Origin: Phycisphaeraceae bacterium
Lineage (GTDB): Bacteria > Planctomycetota > Phycisphaerae > Phycisphaerales > Phycisphaeraceae
NCBI GenBank assembly: GCA_020851735.1
Contig: JADZCD010000061.1
Location: forward strand, 1-46,906
Direction of reading: 5' to 3'
Length of the DNA stretch: 46,906 nt
The notes beneath the pieces were generated by a model. It made no database searches, was not told where the DNA came from, and worked only from the letters and a program-made list of their open reading frames with translations. The position numbers and the translations under genes were made by a program. Shown piece after piece: positions 40,814 through 46,816 of this stretch; the stretch's first letter is position 1, and every line of letters starts with the position of its first letter.

Positions 40814-40964
40814 TGTTCTACTCCTTGCAAACAGTGATTTTGAACAGAACGCACACAAAAAGCCCAGGGGCCCCGTGAGGGCCCCCAGGCCGGAGGGGAG
40901 AAAGCCAGGTCAATCCTGACGGTTCAGGCCCTTCCGCCCCTCAGGGCGGTCGGGTGTGAATCGT
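40814..40964. other. 151-base gap with hairpin and terminator
   Basis: No coding frame with a ribosome-binding site. Holds, in leftward order, a hairpin CCGCCC/GGGCGG (40934-40949) after the upstream stop and the leftward terminator at 40857-40890, then 40 bases of lower GC before the next ribosome-binding site. Confidence 0.6.
40857..40890 (-). terminator. Leftward intrinsic terminator
   Basis: In leftward reading a GC-rich stem formed by 40862-40873 and 40879-40890 (GGGGCCC with GGGCCCC at the core, wobble pairs outside) is followed by TTTTT. It should stop or reduce transcription from the two genes at 41851-40965, so genes further left need readthrough, antitermination or their own promoters. 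Confidence 0.75.
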
Positions 40965-41555
40965 TCAAGCCGCCGATTCCTGATTGTCATCGAGCATGGC
41001 CTTGCCAACGCCCCGACACCTGCCAGCCCGCCGATTGACGGGCCGACCCTTGCTGTCGCAAGCCCACAGATTGTTGGTCTTGGAGAACCCGTAGCCGCAG
41101 GCCTTGAGCGCCCTGCGCACCTGATCCGGGTTCATGCCCACCGTCTTGAACTCTTTGCCCCCAGGCAGGTCCACCCAAGTGAACGGCGTGTTCACCATCT
41201 GCCCATATTCGCGGGTGTACTTGCCTTTGGCATCGACGCCGACCGAGTAGATGAAGGCCATCTTGCTCAGCCCAGGCACAGCAGCGTCCAGTTGGGCCAC
41301 GCGGGCCTTGTGGACGACCTCAGGGCCAGCCTTGGGCGTTTCGGCCGTCCCATAGAGGGGCAGACCGTGTTCGTCCAACGCAGGGCCCTTGGGCACGTAG
41401 GCCTTAGGCTTGACCATGCTGACGGTGTTCGTGAACTTCTCACGTTCCCGCCGGCCAAGTCTCTGCCCACGTTGAATCTGCCCGATCGCCTTGGGGCCAA
41501 GGGCTTGGGTTAGGGCTTTGAGCAACGCCATGCCGATCTCGCTATTGCCAGACAT
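40965..41555 (-). CDS. Hypothetical protein (196 aa)
   Basis: ATG at 41555 follows GGGAGTCTGAC. Helical basic N-terminus (GQIQRGQRLGRREREKFTNT), then a beta-rich middle (SKMAFIYSVGVDAKGKYTRE) and a C-terminus with GYGFSKTNNLWACDSKGRPV followed by N-R-R-A-G-R-C, which looks like a small basic, perhaps DNA-binding, tail. No known motif. Among the first genes of the leftward block, so probably early expressed. Confidence 0.62.
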   Translation of the reverse strand: MSGNSEIGMALLKALTQALGPKAIGQIQRGQRLGRREREKFTNTVSMVKPKAYVPKGPALDEHGLPLYGTAETPKAGPEVVHKARVAQLDAAVPGLSKMAFIYSVGVDAKGKYTREYGQMVNTPFTWVDLPGGKEFKTVGMNPDQVRRALKACGYGFSKTNNLWACDSKGRPVNRRAGRCRGVGKAMLDDNQESAA

Positions 41556-41614
41556 GTCAGACTCCCATAAAGGGTGTGACTCCAACGCCTTGGAACATCC
41601 AAGGTCGATATGGA
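41556..41614. promoter_or_regulatory. Hairpin before leftward gene 41555
   Basis: Perfect hairpin CCTTGG (41588-41593) with CCAAGG (41599-41604), loop AACAT, about 20 bases before the ribosome-binding site. No T-tract follows in the leftward direction. Confidence 0.5.
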
Positions 41615-41851
41615 CTAAATCCAGCCGATTTTGTGCTTGTGCCATTGCTCGGCACGATGGGCAGCCTCACGCAAGAGGCGTGACCCAGACTTTTTGCAAT
41701 CCGTCTTGACGTTGTTGCGAGGAACGATGATCCAGTTGTGCCGCTTGGCCACCCAACGGTTCCCAGACGTACAGGCGTCCAGAAAGCCACCTTGGGTTGA
41801 CCGCTTGACGGCGGCTCGCTTGCTCATAGAGCTTTTGCGACGGTTAGCCAT
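41615..41851 (-). CDS. Small very basic protein, first gene of the leftward block (78 aa)
   Basis: ATG at 41851 follows ACTGGAGTAAGCACC. Rich in Arg, Lys, His and Trp (MANRRKSSMSKRAAVKRSTQ; RLLREAAHRAEQWHKHKIGW). The size, charge and promoter-proximal position suggest an early nucleic-acid-binding protein. No recognised family. A hairpin at 41876-41905 precedes its ribosome-binding site. Confidence 0.62.
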   Translation of the reverse strand: MANRRKSSMSKRAAVKRSTQGGFLDACTSGNRWVAKRHNWIIVPRNNVKTDCKKSGSRLLREAAHRAEQWHKHKIGWI

Positions 41852-41875
41852 GGTGCTTACTCCAGTTGTGAAAAT

Positions 41876-41905
41876 CGGTCTAGGGGATATTTCGCCCCCA
41901 GACCG
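41876..41905. promoter_or_regulatory. Hairpin preceding the first leftward gene
   Basis: CGGTCT then GGGG (41876-41886) pairs with CCCC then AGACCG (41895-41905). It sits in the 5' leader of the gene starting at 41851, about 15 bases before its ribosome-binding site, the same place as the hairpins before genes at 36445, 39102, 39591, 40045 and 41555. Confidence 0.55.
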
Positions 41906-41993
41906 ACGTTCTGACCATAGGCTAGATCGGTCCGGTTGCTTTTGTTGCTATTGCCGTTAAGTCTAGTCGGGGCATCGCATTAGACTTGCCCTA

Positions 41994-42808
41994 AGGTCGG
42001 ACCTATGGGCCCCGCTGGCATCGTGAGCGCTTTCGCGGGTTTACTACCACAGACCCTAGGGGTCGATGGCCACCACGTCACGGCCGATACACTGGGGATA
42101 TGTCGGACACGAACCTGAACCCGATGATGAATGCCCTAATGGGCCCGTCCATCAACGCCATAGTGGTAGCAACGGAGCAAAAACCCTCGTTTTTAGGCTA
42201 ATAACGCCATTTTTGAGCCCCAGATTTCGCAAAAAGGCAAACGGAGGGGAGGGGAATATCAGCCTGCCCAAGCCCCCCATCTTGCCCATTGTGACATGTC
42301 GGACGCCTACTCTTGCCCTTTTGCGCAACAAGCCTTGCCCCTATTGACAGCTAGCCTGCCCAGCTTGCCCATGTTGCCTAGCTTAACGTGGTGCAAGGTC
42401 GTGTACGCTAGCATGGACGCCCCCCCCGGCGTGACACCCTCGGCATGGACGAAACCTCCACCTCCCCTCGTATATACCTCCCCCGCGGCCTCCATTTTTG
42501 ACTTCGCGTTTCGTACATATCGTGCATTCGCTCGCGAATTGTACAGGCGTGACGCATTCTTACTTGTACAGATCGGCGTATTATTTCGGCACTACATGTA
42601 CAGATCGCAAAAAATATAGCCCAAAATCTCATTTTGCAATTTAGAACTGTAAGTTGTTGTTCTGGCAAGTACGTTAGAGCAATATCCTGCGTTTGTCGGA
42701 CATGGATTTCTTGTCTTGTTCGATCGGTACAGAATCATCACGTTTTTTTGCATTATCTGTACGGTACTAAAGAAGTGTCCGACATACTTTGATCGGTGTC
42801 GGACACCG
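41994..42808. promoter_or_regulatory. Cluster of six GTCGGAC palindromic sites (probable operators)
   Basis: Sites: AGGTCGGACCT (41994-42004), TGTCGGACAC (42101-42110), TGTCGGAC (42297-42304), TGTCGGACA (42694-42702), TGTCCGACA (42776-42784) and CGGTGTCGGACACCG (42794-42808). Each is built on GTC-S-GAC with dyad symmetry; the last is the longest (seven bases each side of the central G). They are non-coding and spread over 0.8 kb, as expected for a repressor with several sites. The XRE-type protein at 45743-45979 is the obvious candidate binder. Confidence 0.6.
42263..42372. repeat. Cluster of CTTGCCC repeats sharing a 14-mer with the capsid promoter
   Basis: C(C/T)TGCCC units begin at 42263, 42281, 42312, 42334, 42355 and 42364, with another at 41985. 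On the minus strand 42276-42289 reads ATGGGCAAGATGGG, identical to 9136-9149 in the spacer of the scaffold/capsid promoter; 42359-42372 differs by one base. This points to a second regulator binding both regions. Confidence 0.6.
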
Positions 42809-42948
42809 TAACTCCTTACTCTGGCAACTGACTTGGGTGTCAGTATTGAGCCATTCTAAAAGAGGCCGTGCACTGTATGTAATACATTGCCTTGATTTCT
42901 TTTGTCTTGGGGGAGTATGAGGGGGGAAGAAATTTTCTATGATTCAGC

Positions 42949-42976
42949 TTGACAAAATAGACTTCTGTGTTATCTT
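42949..42976 (+). promoter_or_regulatory. Candidate rightward sigma70-like promoter
   Basis: TTGACA (42949-42954), 16-base spacer, TATCTT (42971-42976). The expected transcript starts near 42983 and first meets a leader peptide (43014-43085) and an intrinsic terminator (43059-43108) before the gene at 43128. Confidence 0.65.
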
Positions 42977-43013
42977 TCCTTCGTCGCTCGAATTCTTCTC
43001 TGGAGGCCCGGTG

Positions 43014-43085
43014 ATGATCTGGCATCGCCCCGCGCGGAAAATCAGGTTGGAGGCTAGTCGCCGGCACGTTTGGCTGTGTAGCTGA
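43014..43085 (+). CDS. Leader peptide overlapping a terminator (23 aa)
   Basis: A 23-codon frame starting ATG at 43014, seven bases after TGGAGG (43001-43006), an ideal ribosome-binding site. The peptide begins MIWHRPARKIRL and is rich in Arg (six), with two Trp and two His; its stop (43083-43085) lies in the right flank of the terminator loop. Translation to the stop would cover the left arm of the terminator hairpin and stop it folding. That is the layout of a translation-controlled attenuator. Not a stand-alone functional protein, in my view. Confidence 0.5.
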   Translation: MIWHRPARKIRLEASRRHVWLCS

Positions 43086-43108
43086 ACGCTCGCCGGCGGT
43101 TTTTGTTT
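43059..43108 (+). terminator. Intrinsic terminator/attenuator before gene 43128
   Basis: Long hairpin: CGCCGGC (43059-43065) with GCCGGCG (43092-43098), CGTT (43067-43070) with AACG (43085-43088), GCT with AGC around the GTGT loop, and two wobble pairs between, followed by GTTTTTGTTTT. Placed between promoter and gene, so it either makes a roughly 125-base leader RNA or acts as an attenuator. Confidence 0.75.
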
Positions 43109-43127
43109 TGTACAGAAGGAGACAGGC

Positions 43128-44024
43128 GTGGAAAATTCACCGTTCGACAATGGCATGAGCGAGGAGCAGATCTTGAACAGCTTGGGGTTCAGGACTAAGC
43201 CTACGCAGTTTGACGTGAAGTTCGCGGATAGCAATGAGGGGATCGGCGATGAGGAGTTCGTCGGCCACGTCGAGGGCCTGGCGTGCGCCATGGAAGAATT
43301 CGTGGACGAGAAAGATCTGGTAAGCAAGCTCGGGGCCATCGCGGTGGGGTTCACCAGCCAGGGCCGGTCGTTCGCTGCGTTCCGCGAAAGCTACCCCCTG
43401 CCCCTGATCCTGCGGGTGCTCAATGGGGCCGGCGAGAAGCTCGTTAAGGCCGTCCTGGAAAAAGCCGAAACGTCTTCTGACCTGCTCTGGATGGTGCTGG
43501 AGTCCGGTAAGACCATCAGCGCACAACTCGAAGAGTTGGGGACTAACGATTTGGCCAATCTGGACAAAGAAAAAGCCGAAGAGTTCTTCCGCCGCTCGGC
43601 GCCCCACGTCCTGGCCCTCATGGCCGTCTGCTTGTCGGTCTGGAAACACGATCGCCGGCTGGATGCGGGCCTGGCCCAGTGGCGGTCGGAAGGCGCCGCC
43701 AAGACGTTCCAGAACATCAGCGGGGAAATCAAAGGGGAAATGGCCCGCCTTCGCGCCGGCGCCATCCCCAACTTTGGCACCGCCATCGGCTTGATCGCCA
43801 CGATCTATGCCAGGGCTGAACTGGAGATCGGCCCGCTACGGGGCCAGGAGCCCAAGCAGGAGCAGCCTGCGGGGCAGCCTGGCGCCCCGGGGGTGCCGCT
43901 GGGCGAAGCCGAGGGGAAGCCCGCTACGGAGCCCGTACAGCCCGCGGCGGGGCCTTCGCCGGATGACACCATCCAGGAACAAGCTCCAAAAATCGTGATC
44001 GTGGATTCTCCACGCCCCGAATAA
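43128..44024 (+). CDS. Hypothetical protein of the rightward control cluster (298 aa)
   Basis: Start is GTG at 43128, after AGAAGGAGACAGGC. Residues 1-230 are mostly helical (SEEQILNSLGFRTKPTQFDV, EFVDEKDLVSKLGAIAVGFT, LPLILRVLNGAGEKLVKAVL), with an internal hydrophobic stretch (APHVLALMAVCLSVWKHDRR). The C-terminal 65 residues are Pro/Glu/Gly-rich and disordered. No known motif. Controlled by the promoter and attenuator just upstream, so its expression is likely conditional. A role in early takeover is inference. Confidence 0.7.
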   Translation: MENSPFDNGMSEEQILNSLGFRTKPTQFDVKFADSNEGIGDEEFVGHVEGLACAMEEFVDEKDLVSKLGAIAVGFTSQGRSFAAFRESYPLPLILRVLNGAGEKLVKAVLEKAETSSDLLWMVLESGKTISAQLEELGTNDLANLDKEKAEEFFRRSAPHVLALMAVCLSVWKHDRRLDAGLAQWRSEGAAKTFQNISGEIKGEMARLRAGAIPNFGTAIGLIATIYARAELEIGPLRGQEPKQEQPAGQPGAPGVPLGEAEGKPATEPVQPAAGPSPDDTIQEQAPKIVIVDSPRPE

Positions 44025-44135
44025 CCGTTCCCCGTGGAACACAACTGTCTCCTTTTTCTCCCCTCCAAGGATTGGCGATCCAGTAAACCCTACACTGCGA
44101 CCTGGATCGCAACTCGGGGCCCCTTACGCCCCCCT

Positions 44136-44165
44136 GGCTGGGTAGGTCAAGCCCAGCCGTTTTTT
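44136..44165 (+). terminator. Intrinsic terminator
   Basis: Perfect stem GGCTGGG (44136-44142) with CCCAGCC (44152-44158), loop TAGGTCAAG, then GTTTTTT. It lies in the 156-base gap 44025-44180 that otherwise holds only a small GTTCC/GGAAC hairpin near 44027-44040; no gene is seen in the gap. It separates the gene at 43128 from the three genes that follow, which may need readthrough or an unseen promoter. Confidence 0.85.
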
Positions 44166-44180
44166 CAAAAAAGGACCGAT

Positions 44181-44387
44181 ATGCCTAATAGATTTGGATT
44201 TGCGGAGTGGTCGCGAAGACAAAACCTCGAACCCGATGACGTGACACCGATGCAGGCCGCGGAAATGGCGTGGAAAGAACAGGACGAGACGATCTGCGGC
44301 CTGGAAAACAAGCTGGAAGCAGCGAAGGACGCGCTTGAGCAACTAAGATCCGACGTGGCTTTGGCTCTAAAGAAGATGGAAGATTAG
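44181..44387 (+). CDS. Small coiled-coil protein (68 aa)
   Basis: ATG at 44181 follows AAAAAAGGACCGAT; a longer in-frame version would run through the terminator and is rejected. The C-terminal 40 residues (KEQDETICGLENKLEAAKDA, LEQLRSDVALALKKMED) form a heptad coiled coil. N-terminus: MPNRFGFAEWSRRQNLEPDD. No known family. Confidence 0.65.
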   Translation: MPNRFGFAEWSRRQNLEPDDVTPMQAAEMAWKEQDETICGLENKLEAAKDALEQLRSDVALALKKMED

Positions 44388-44406
44388 TTGTGCCATGGAG
44401 TTATGA

Positions 44407-44703
44407 GTGAAATATCAAAAATACGTGCCGCCGGAGGGCAAAACCGTGGTTGAAAATCAACGCCTTAACTTTGACGAGTTCTTAAAATACTTCCGCCATG
44501 CCGAAAAACTCGGCCACCGCCTGGTTGGACAGATCGAGGGTCGCACCCGCTGGTATGAGCTGGTGCCGGACATGGAATCCCAGAAAATCAGGCTGCTGCT
44601 GCCGGGCGGGAAAGAAAACCAGCTAGCGGAAATCGTTTCTTGTGTGCAGATCGACAATATGCGGATGGTTGGCAGGCCGAAAGAAAAGCCGAAAGGAGCT
44701 TAA
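44407..44703 (+). CDS. Hypothetical protein (98 aa)
   Basis: GTG start at 44407 follows ATGGAGTTATGA. Mixed alpha/beta: helical LNFDEFLKYFRHAEKLGHRL, then strands around RTRWYELVPDMESQKIRLLL and IVSCVQIDNMRMVG. No recognised motif. One base after its stop the next gene begins. Confidence 0.62.
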   Translation: MKYQKYVPPEGKTVVENQRLNFDEFLKYFRHAEKLGHRLVGQIEGRTRWYELVPDMESQKIRLLLPGGKENQLAEIVSCVQIDNMRMVGRPKEKPKGA

Positions 44704-44704
44704 C

Positions 44705-45670
44705 GTGGGATTTTATAATTACCGGCTGGGCAGTTGGCGCCTGTACGGGGGAAGCGATGCCAGCGACGAAAAACTGCGGCTTGGCTGGGCCCACCTCCGC
44801 CCCGGGGGAGGGGGTTGGCAGGCCCACCTGGATGAGGAAGTTCGGCCGCTGGATGCCAAGTACCTGCCCAGGTTCTCGGTGTTCTTCCGCACCTTTGGGG
44901 TCTACGGAGACACGCGGATCAACAACGTCGTGCCGTTCGACATGTGGCGCGAGGCCCGCCGGCGGCGCTTCGACGCGCTGCTGGACACCTTCGTGCCCGC
45001 GTTGTCGGAATACGCCAAAAACGTCGACCCCATCGCCTACCTGGGCACCTTGGGGGGGCTGGGGTACACGTGCAACCTGACCCTCGACGGCTTGTGGCTG
45101 GCCGGGCGCAAGGAAGAAGCCTGGGGCTACGTCCAGGAGAACATTTCCGCGGTGATCGACGCCGGAATGCACCTGTCGCTGGATGCCTCCGCCGCCGCCC
45201 ACCTGGATTCCATGGCCTGGGCCACCGTCGTCAAGCTCCAAAAGCAATTCTTCGGGCTCCAGAAGAAGTTGTACCTGGAGGCCATGCCCCAAGATGAGGC
45301 CCGGCAAAACTGGTATTGGCTGGCCGACATCGCCCCGTACGTCTGGCAGTGCAAGACGCCGCCCGGGCAGGTCGCGGAACAGACGGGCAATGGCATCCTC
45401 TGCCTGCGGCCGTTCCGGATCAACGCCTCGGGAGGCTACGAAAGCCTCGAATCCCTGGCCCACCCGATTTACCAGGGGCTCCCCGAGCCGGAGGCCCGGC
45501 GCAAGGGCTGCGCTTACCTGGCCTACTGGACCGTTCACTACCTGACGAAGACAAAAAACCGGCTGGCCCTGCCCCACCGCTGGTTGCAGGCCGCCGGCAT
45601 CGCCGACATGAACGAGTTTACGCTGCTGGCGAACACCATCACCCCCCAAGATGCCGTGCTTCCAGCTTGA
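44705..45670 (+). CDS. Unknown protein, possible TIM-barrel glycoside-hydrolase-like fold (321 aa)
   Basis: GTG start at 44705 follows AAAGGAGCTTAAC. Repeating strand/helix units suggest an alpha/beta barrel: GFYNYRLGSWRLYGG, RFSVFFRTFGVYGDTRINNV, DPIAYLGTLGGLG, NLTLDGLWLAG, GMHLSLDASAAAHLDSMAWA, KKLYLEAMPQDEARQNWYWL. Acidic residues sit at strand ends, as in glycoside hydrolases. No other clear endolysin is visible in the genome, so this could be a cell-wall or surface-polysaccharide enzyme, but it is not packed with the lysis genes and the assignment is tentative. Ends before a strong terminator. Confidence 0.6.
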   Translation: MGFYNYRLGSWRLYGGSDASDEKLRLGWAHLRPGGGGWQAHLDEEVRPLDAKYLPRFSVFFRTFGVYGDTRINNVVPFDMWREARRRRFDALLDTFVPALSEYAKNVDPIAYLGTLGGLGYTCNLTLDGLWLAGRKEEAWGYVQENISAVIDAGMHLSLDASAAAHLDSMAWATVVKLQKQFFGLQKKLYLEAMPQDEARQNWYWLADIAPYVWQCKTPPGQVAEQTGNGILCLRPFRINASGGYESLESLAHPIYQGLPEPEARRKGCAYLAYWTVHYLTKTKNRLALPHRWLQAAGIADMNEFTLLANTITPQDAVLPA

Positions 45671-45721
45671 ATTCGCTCCTAAGCGAGGTGCGGCCACACC
45701 CCCTGTCTGGCCGACCCGCGG

Positions 45722-45744
45722 CCCCGCTTGTAGCGGGGTTTTTT
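45722..45744 (+). terminator. Intrinsic terminator ending the rightward cluster
   Basis: CCCCGC (45722-45727) with GCGGGG (45733-45738), loop TTGTA, then six T. It lies against the end of the convergent HTH gene. The preceding bases 45671-45721 show no gene. Confidence 0.88.
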
Positions 45745-45979
45745 ATGCGCCGTCCTCGGCGATCCCCAGCAGATAATCAGAGCTGACCCCCAGCTCGTGG
45801 CACATCAGGATCATGCTGGCGTAGCTGGGGAGAATCTTCCCGCTGACGTAGCCGTAGTAGCTGGACTGGCTGAGCCCCGTGCGGCGCATGAACTCCAGGC
45901 CGGACATCCTCCGCCGGGACAAGAGCATACGCAGCCGGACACGAAACAGGGTCGAGCATTCGGAGAGGGATTTTTGCAT
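45743..45979 (-). CDS. XRE-family helix-turn-helix regulator (78 aa)
   Basis: Cro/CI-like DNA-binding protein. The core LRMLLSRRRMSGLEFMRRTG then LSQSSYYGYVSGKILPSYAS and MCHELGVSSDYLLGI gives the classic five-helix XRE fold with recognition helix around SQSSYYGYVSG. ATG at 45979 lies one base after the upstream stop (TGACATG), so it is coupled to the dockerin-like gene; an in-frame GTG at 46003 is an alternative. Last gene of the left-end leftward cluster. A likely binder of the palindromic GTCGGAC operators in the control region, by inference. Confidence 0.85.
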   Translation of the reverse strand: MQKSLSECSTLFRVRLRMLLSRRRMSGLEFMRRTGLSQSSYYGYVSGKILPSYASMILMCHELGVSSDYLLGIAEDGA

Positions 45980-45980
45980 G

Positions 45981-46541
45981 TCAGGGTTGGCTTTCAGTGG
46001 CACGGATGAGCTGCTGGAATAACAAAAGGTCGGTCATGGTGATCTGCCCGTCTCCGTCCATGTCCCCGCGGCGGAGCTTAAGCCAGATGTCCATCCATTC
46101 CCGCGCGTCATGCAGCCAGGAAGTAAATTCGTGCACGGCCAGGCCGAAAGACGCTAGCTGCTGGTGCTGGGCCTCCTGGATCTGCACGAGCTGCCCGGTA
46201 AAAGTCGTCAGATTCGTGGAGGCGATGGCCATGGACGAGGCCTGCGACGATTGCACCGCCGTCAGATCCGCCAAGCCCAGGCGTAGGGCCGCCACTTCCT
46301 GGCGGATCCCCTTTAATTCTTCGAGTGTGGCGTCGTGCACCGCCACCAGATCGGCGCCGACCCGGGCGCTGTCCTTGTGGGCGAGGGCGACCAGCTCCAC
46401 GAATTCCTTGGTGATCGCCGGCCCGTTGCTGGCGTTGGGGCTGTCCGTGGCGTAGGGGCCCGGGGGCCAGACGATCTGGGCAAAAGCCAAACTGGCGAAG
46501 CCCAGCATCAGGCCTAGGGTGAAGCCGAGGGATCGTTTCAT
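45981..46541 (-). CDS. Secreted or membrane-anchored protein with dockerin-like calcium loop (186 aa)
   Basis: N-terminus MKRSLGFTLGLMLGFASLAF with A-Q following is a clear Sec signal peptide. The middle (residues 45-155) is one long helical, coiled-coil-like region (LALAHKDSARVGADLVAVHD style heptads). The C-terminus RGDMDGDGQITMTDLLLFQQ is a calcium-binding loop of dockerin/EF-hand type, with D160, D162, D164, Q166, T168 and D171 at the ligand positions. ATG follows TTAAAGGAGTTTTCC. Dockerin-like repeats are common in planctomycete exported proteins. A role at the host envelope, such as exclusion, is inference. Confidence 0.78.
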   Translation of the reverse strand: MKRSLGFTLGLMLGFASLAFAQIVWPPGPYATDSPNASNGPAITKEFVELVALAHKDSARVGADLVAVHDATLEELKGIRQEVAALRLGLADLTAVQSSQASSMAIASTNLTTFTGQLVQIQEAQHQQLASFGLAVHEFTSWLHDAREWMDIWLKLRRGDMDGDGQITMTDLLLFQQLIRATESQP

Positions 46542-46552
46542 GGAAAACTCCT

Positions 46553-46816
46553 TTAAGTGACGAGGCGGAGGATGGGAACGGGGCCCGGCTTGGGGGCCGG
46601 CTGCCCCTTGTCACGGTCTTGAACTTTCGCGATGCAGCGGCGGGCGGCGTCGATGGGCATGGCCGCGGTGGCGGTGTAGACGGTGCGGTACTTGGCGCCA
46701 GGCTGGCGGTGCCGGATCTGGACTTCGTAGCCCCGCTTGTCGTCCCGCTCGATGGTCTTCAGGCTGAACCAGTCGAAACAGGCGAGCAGCGGCAGAATGT
46801 CATAGCTGTTTTTCAT
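46553..46816 (-). CDS. Hypothetical protein running across the contig join (87 aa)
   Basis: ATG at 46816, equal to position 37 at the left end, so the gene is complete only because of the terminal redundancy. Alpha/beta: LLACFDWFSLKTIERDDKRG, YEVQIRHRQPGAKYRTVYTA, then AAMPIDAARRCIAKVQDRDK. The C-terminus is Pro/Lys-rich. Its start overlaps the stop of the gene at 21-395 by 17 bases. No recognised motif. Confidence 0.68.
   Translation of the reverse strand: MKNSYDILPLLACFDWFSLKTIERDDKRGYEVQIRHRQPGAKYRTVYTATAAMPIDAARRCIAKVQDRDKGQPAPKPGPVPILRLVT

Larger units (their letters stand above)
42540..43115. repeat. TGTACAG box repeats
   Basis: TGTACAG at 42540-42546 and 43109-43115; extended TGTACAGATCG at 42565-42575 and 42597-42607; related GATCGGTACAG (42722-42732) and CTGTACGGTAC (42758-42768). 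On the minus strand the two extended boxes flank a TAATAC -10-like hexamer (42578-42583), so they may control leftward transcription. The copy at 43109 lies just before the ribosome-binding site of the rightward gene. Confidence 0.55.
41852..43127. promoter_or_regulatory. Divergent control region (1.28 kb, no convincing protein gene apart from a leader peptide)
   Basis: Between leftward and rightward genes. It holds a hairpin (41876-41905) and an inverted repeat AAGTCTA/TAGACTT (41959-41965/41981-41987), six GTC(G/C)GAC palindromic sites, several TGTACAG boxes, repeated CTTGCCC units, a lower-GC stretch at about 42590-42980, a rightward promoter, a leader peptide and a terminator. Such density is typical of a phage immunity, origin or early control region. 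Open frames here lack ribosome-binding sites and normal codon use. Confidence 0.7.

Noticed and set aside
42066..42347. Open frame of 93 codons on the plus strand in the control region
   Set aside because: It runs through operator and repeat sequences, has no good ribosome-binding site, and its composition is unlike real genes here.
42408..42668. Open frame of 86 codons on the minus strand in the control region
   Set aside because: Covers TGTACAG boxes, no ribosome-binding site, Cys/Arg-rich composition typical of chance frames.
42949..43127. tRNA-like or riboswitch structure in the leader
   Set aside because: The hairpin is followed by a T-tract and no clover-leaf or known aptamer core is visible; a terminator/attenuator explains it better.
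44588..45697. Long minus-strand open frame opposite the 321-residue protein
   Set aside because: Low-complexity Gln/Gly/Val/Pro translation and no ribosome-binding site, while the plus-strand gene has one and is coupled to its neighbour.
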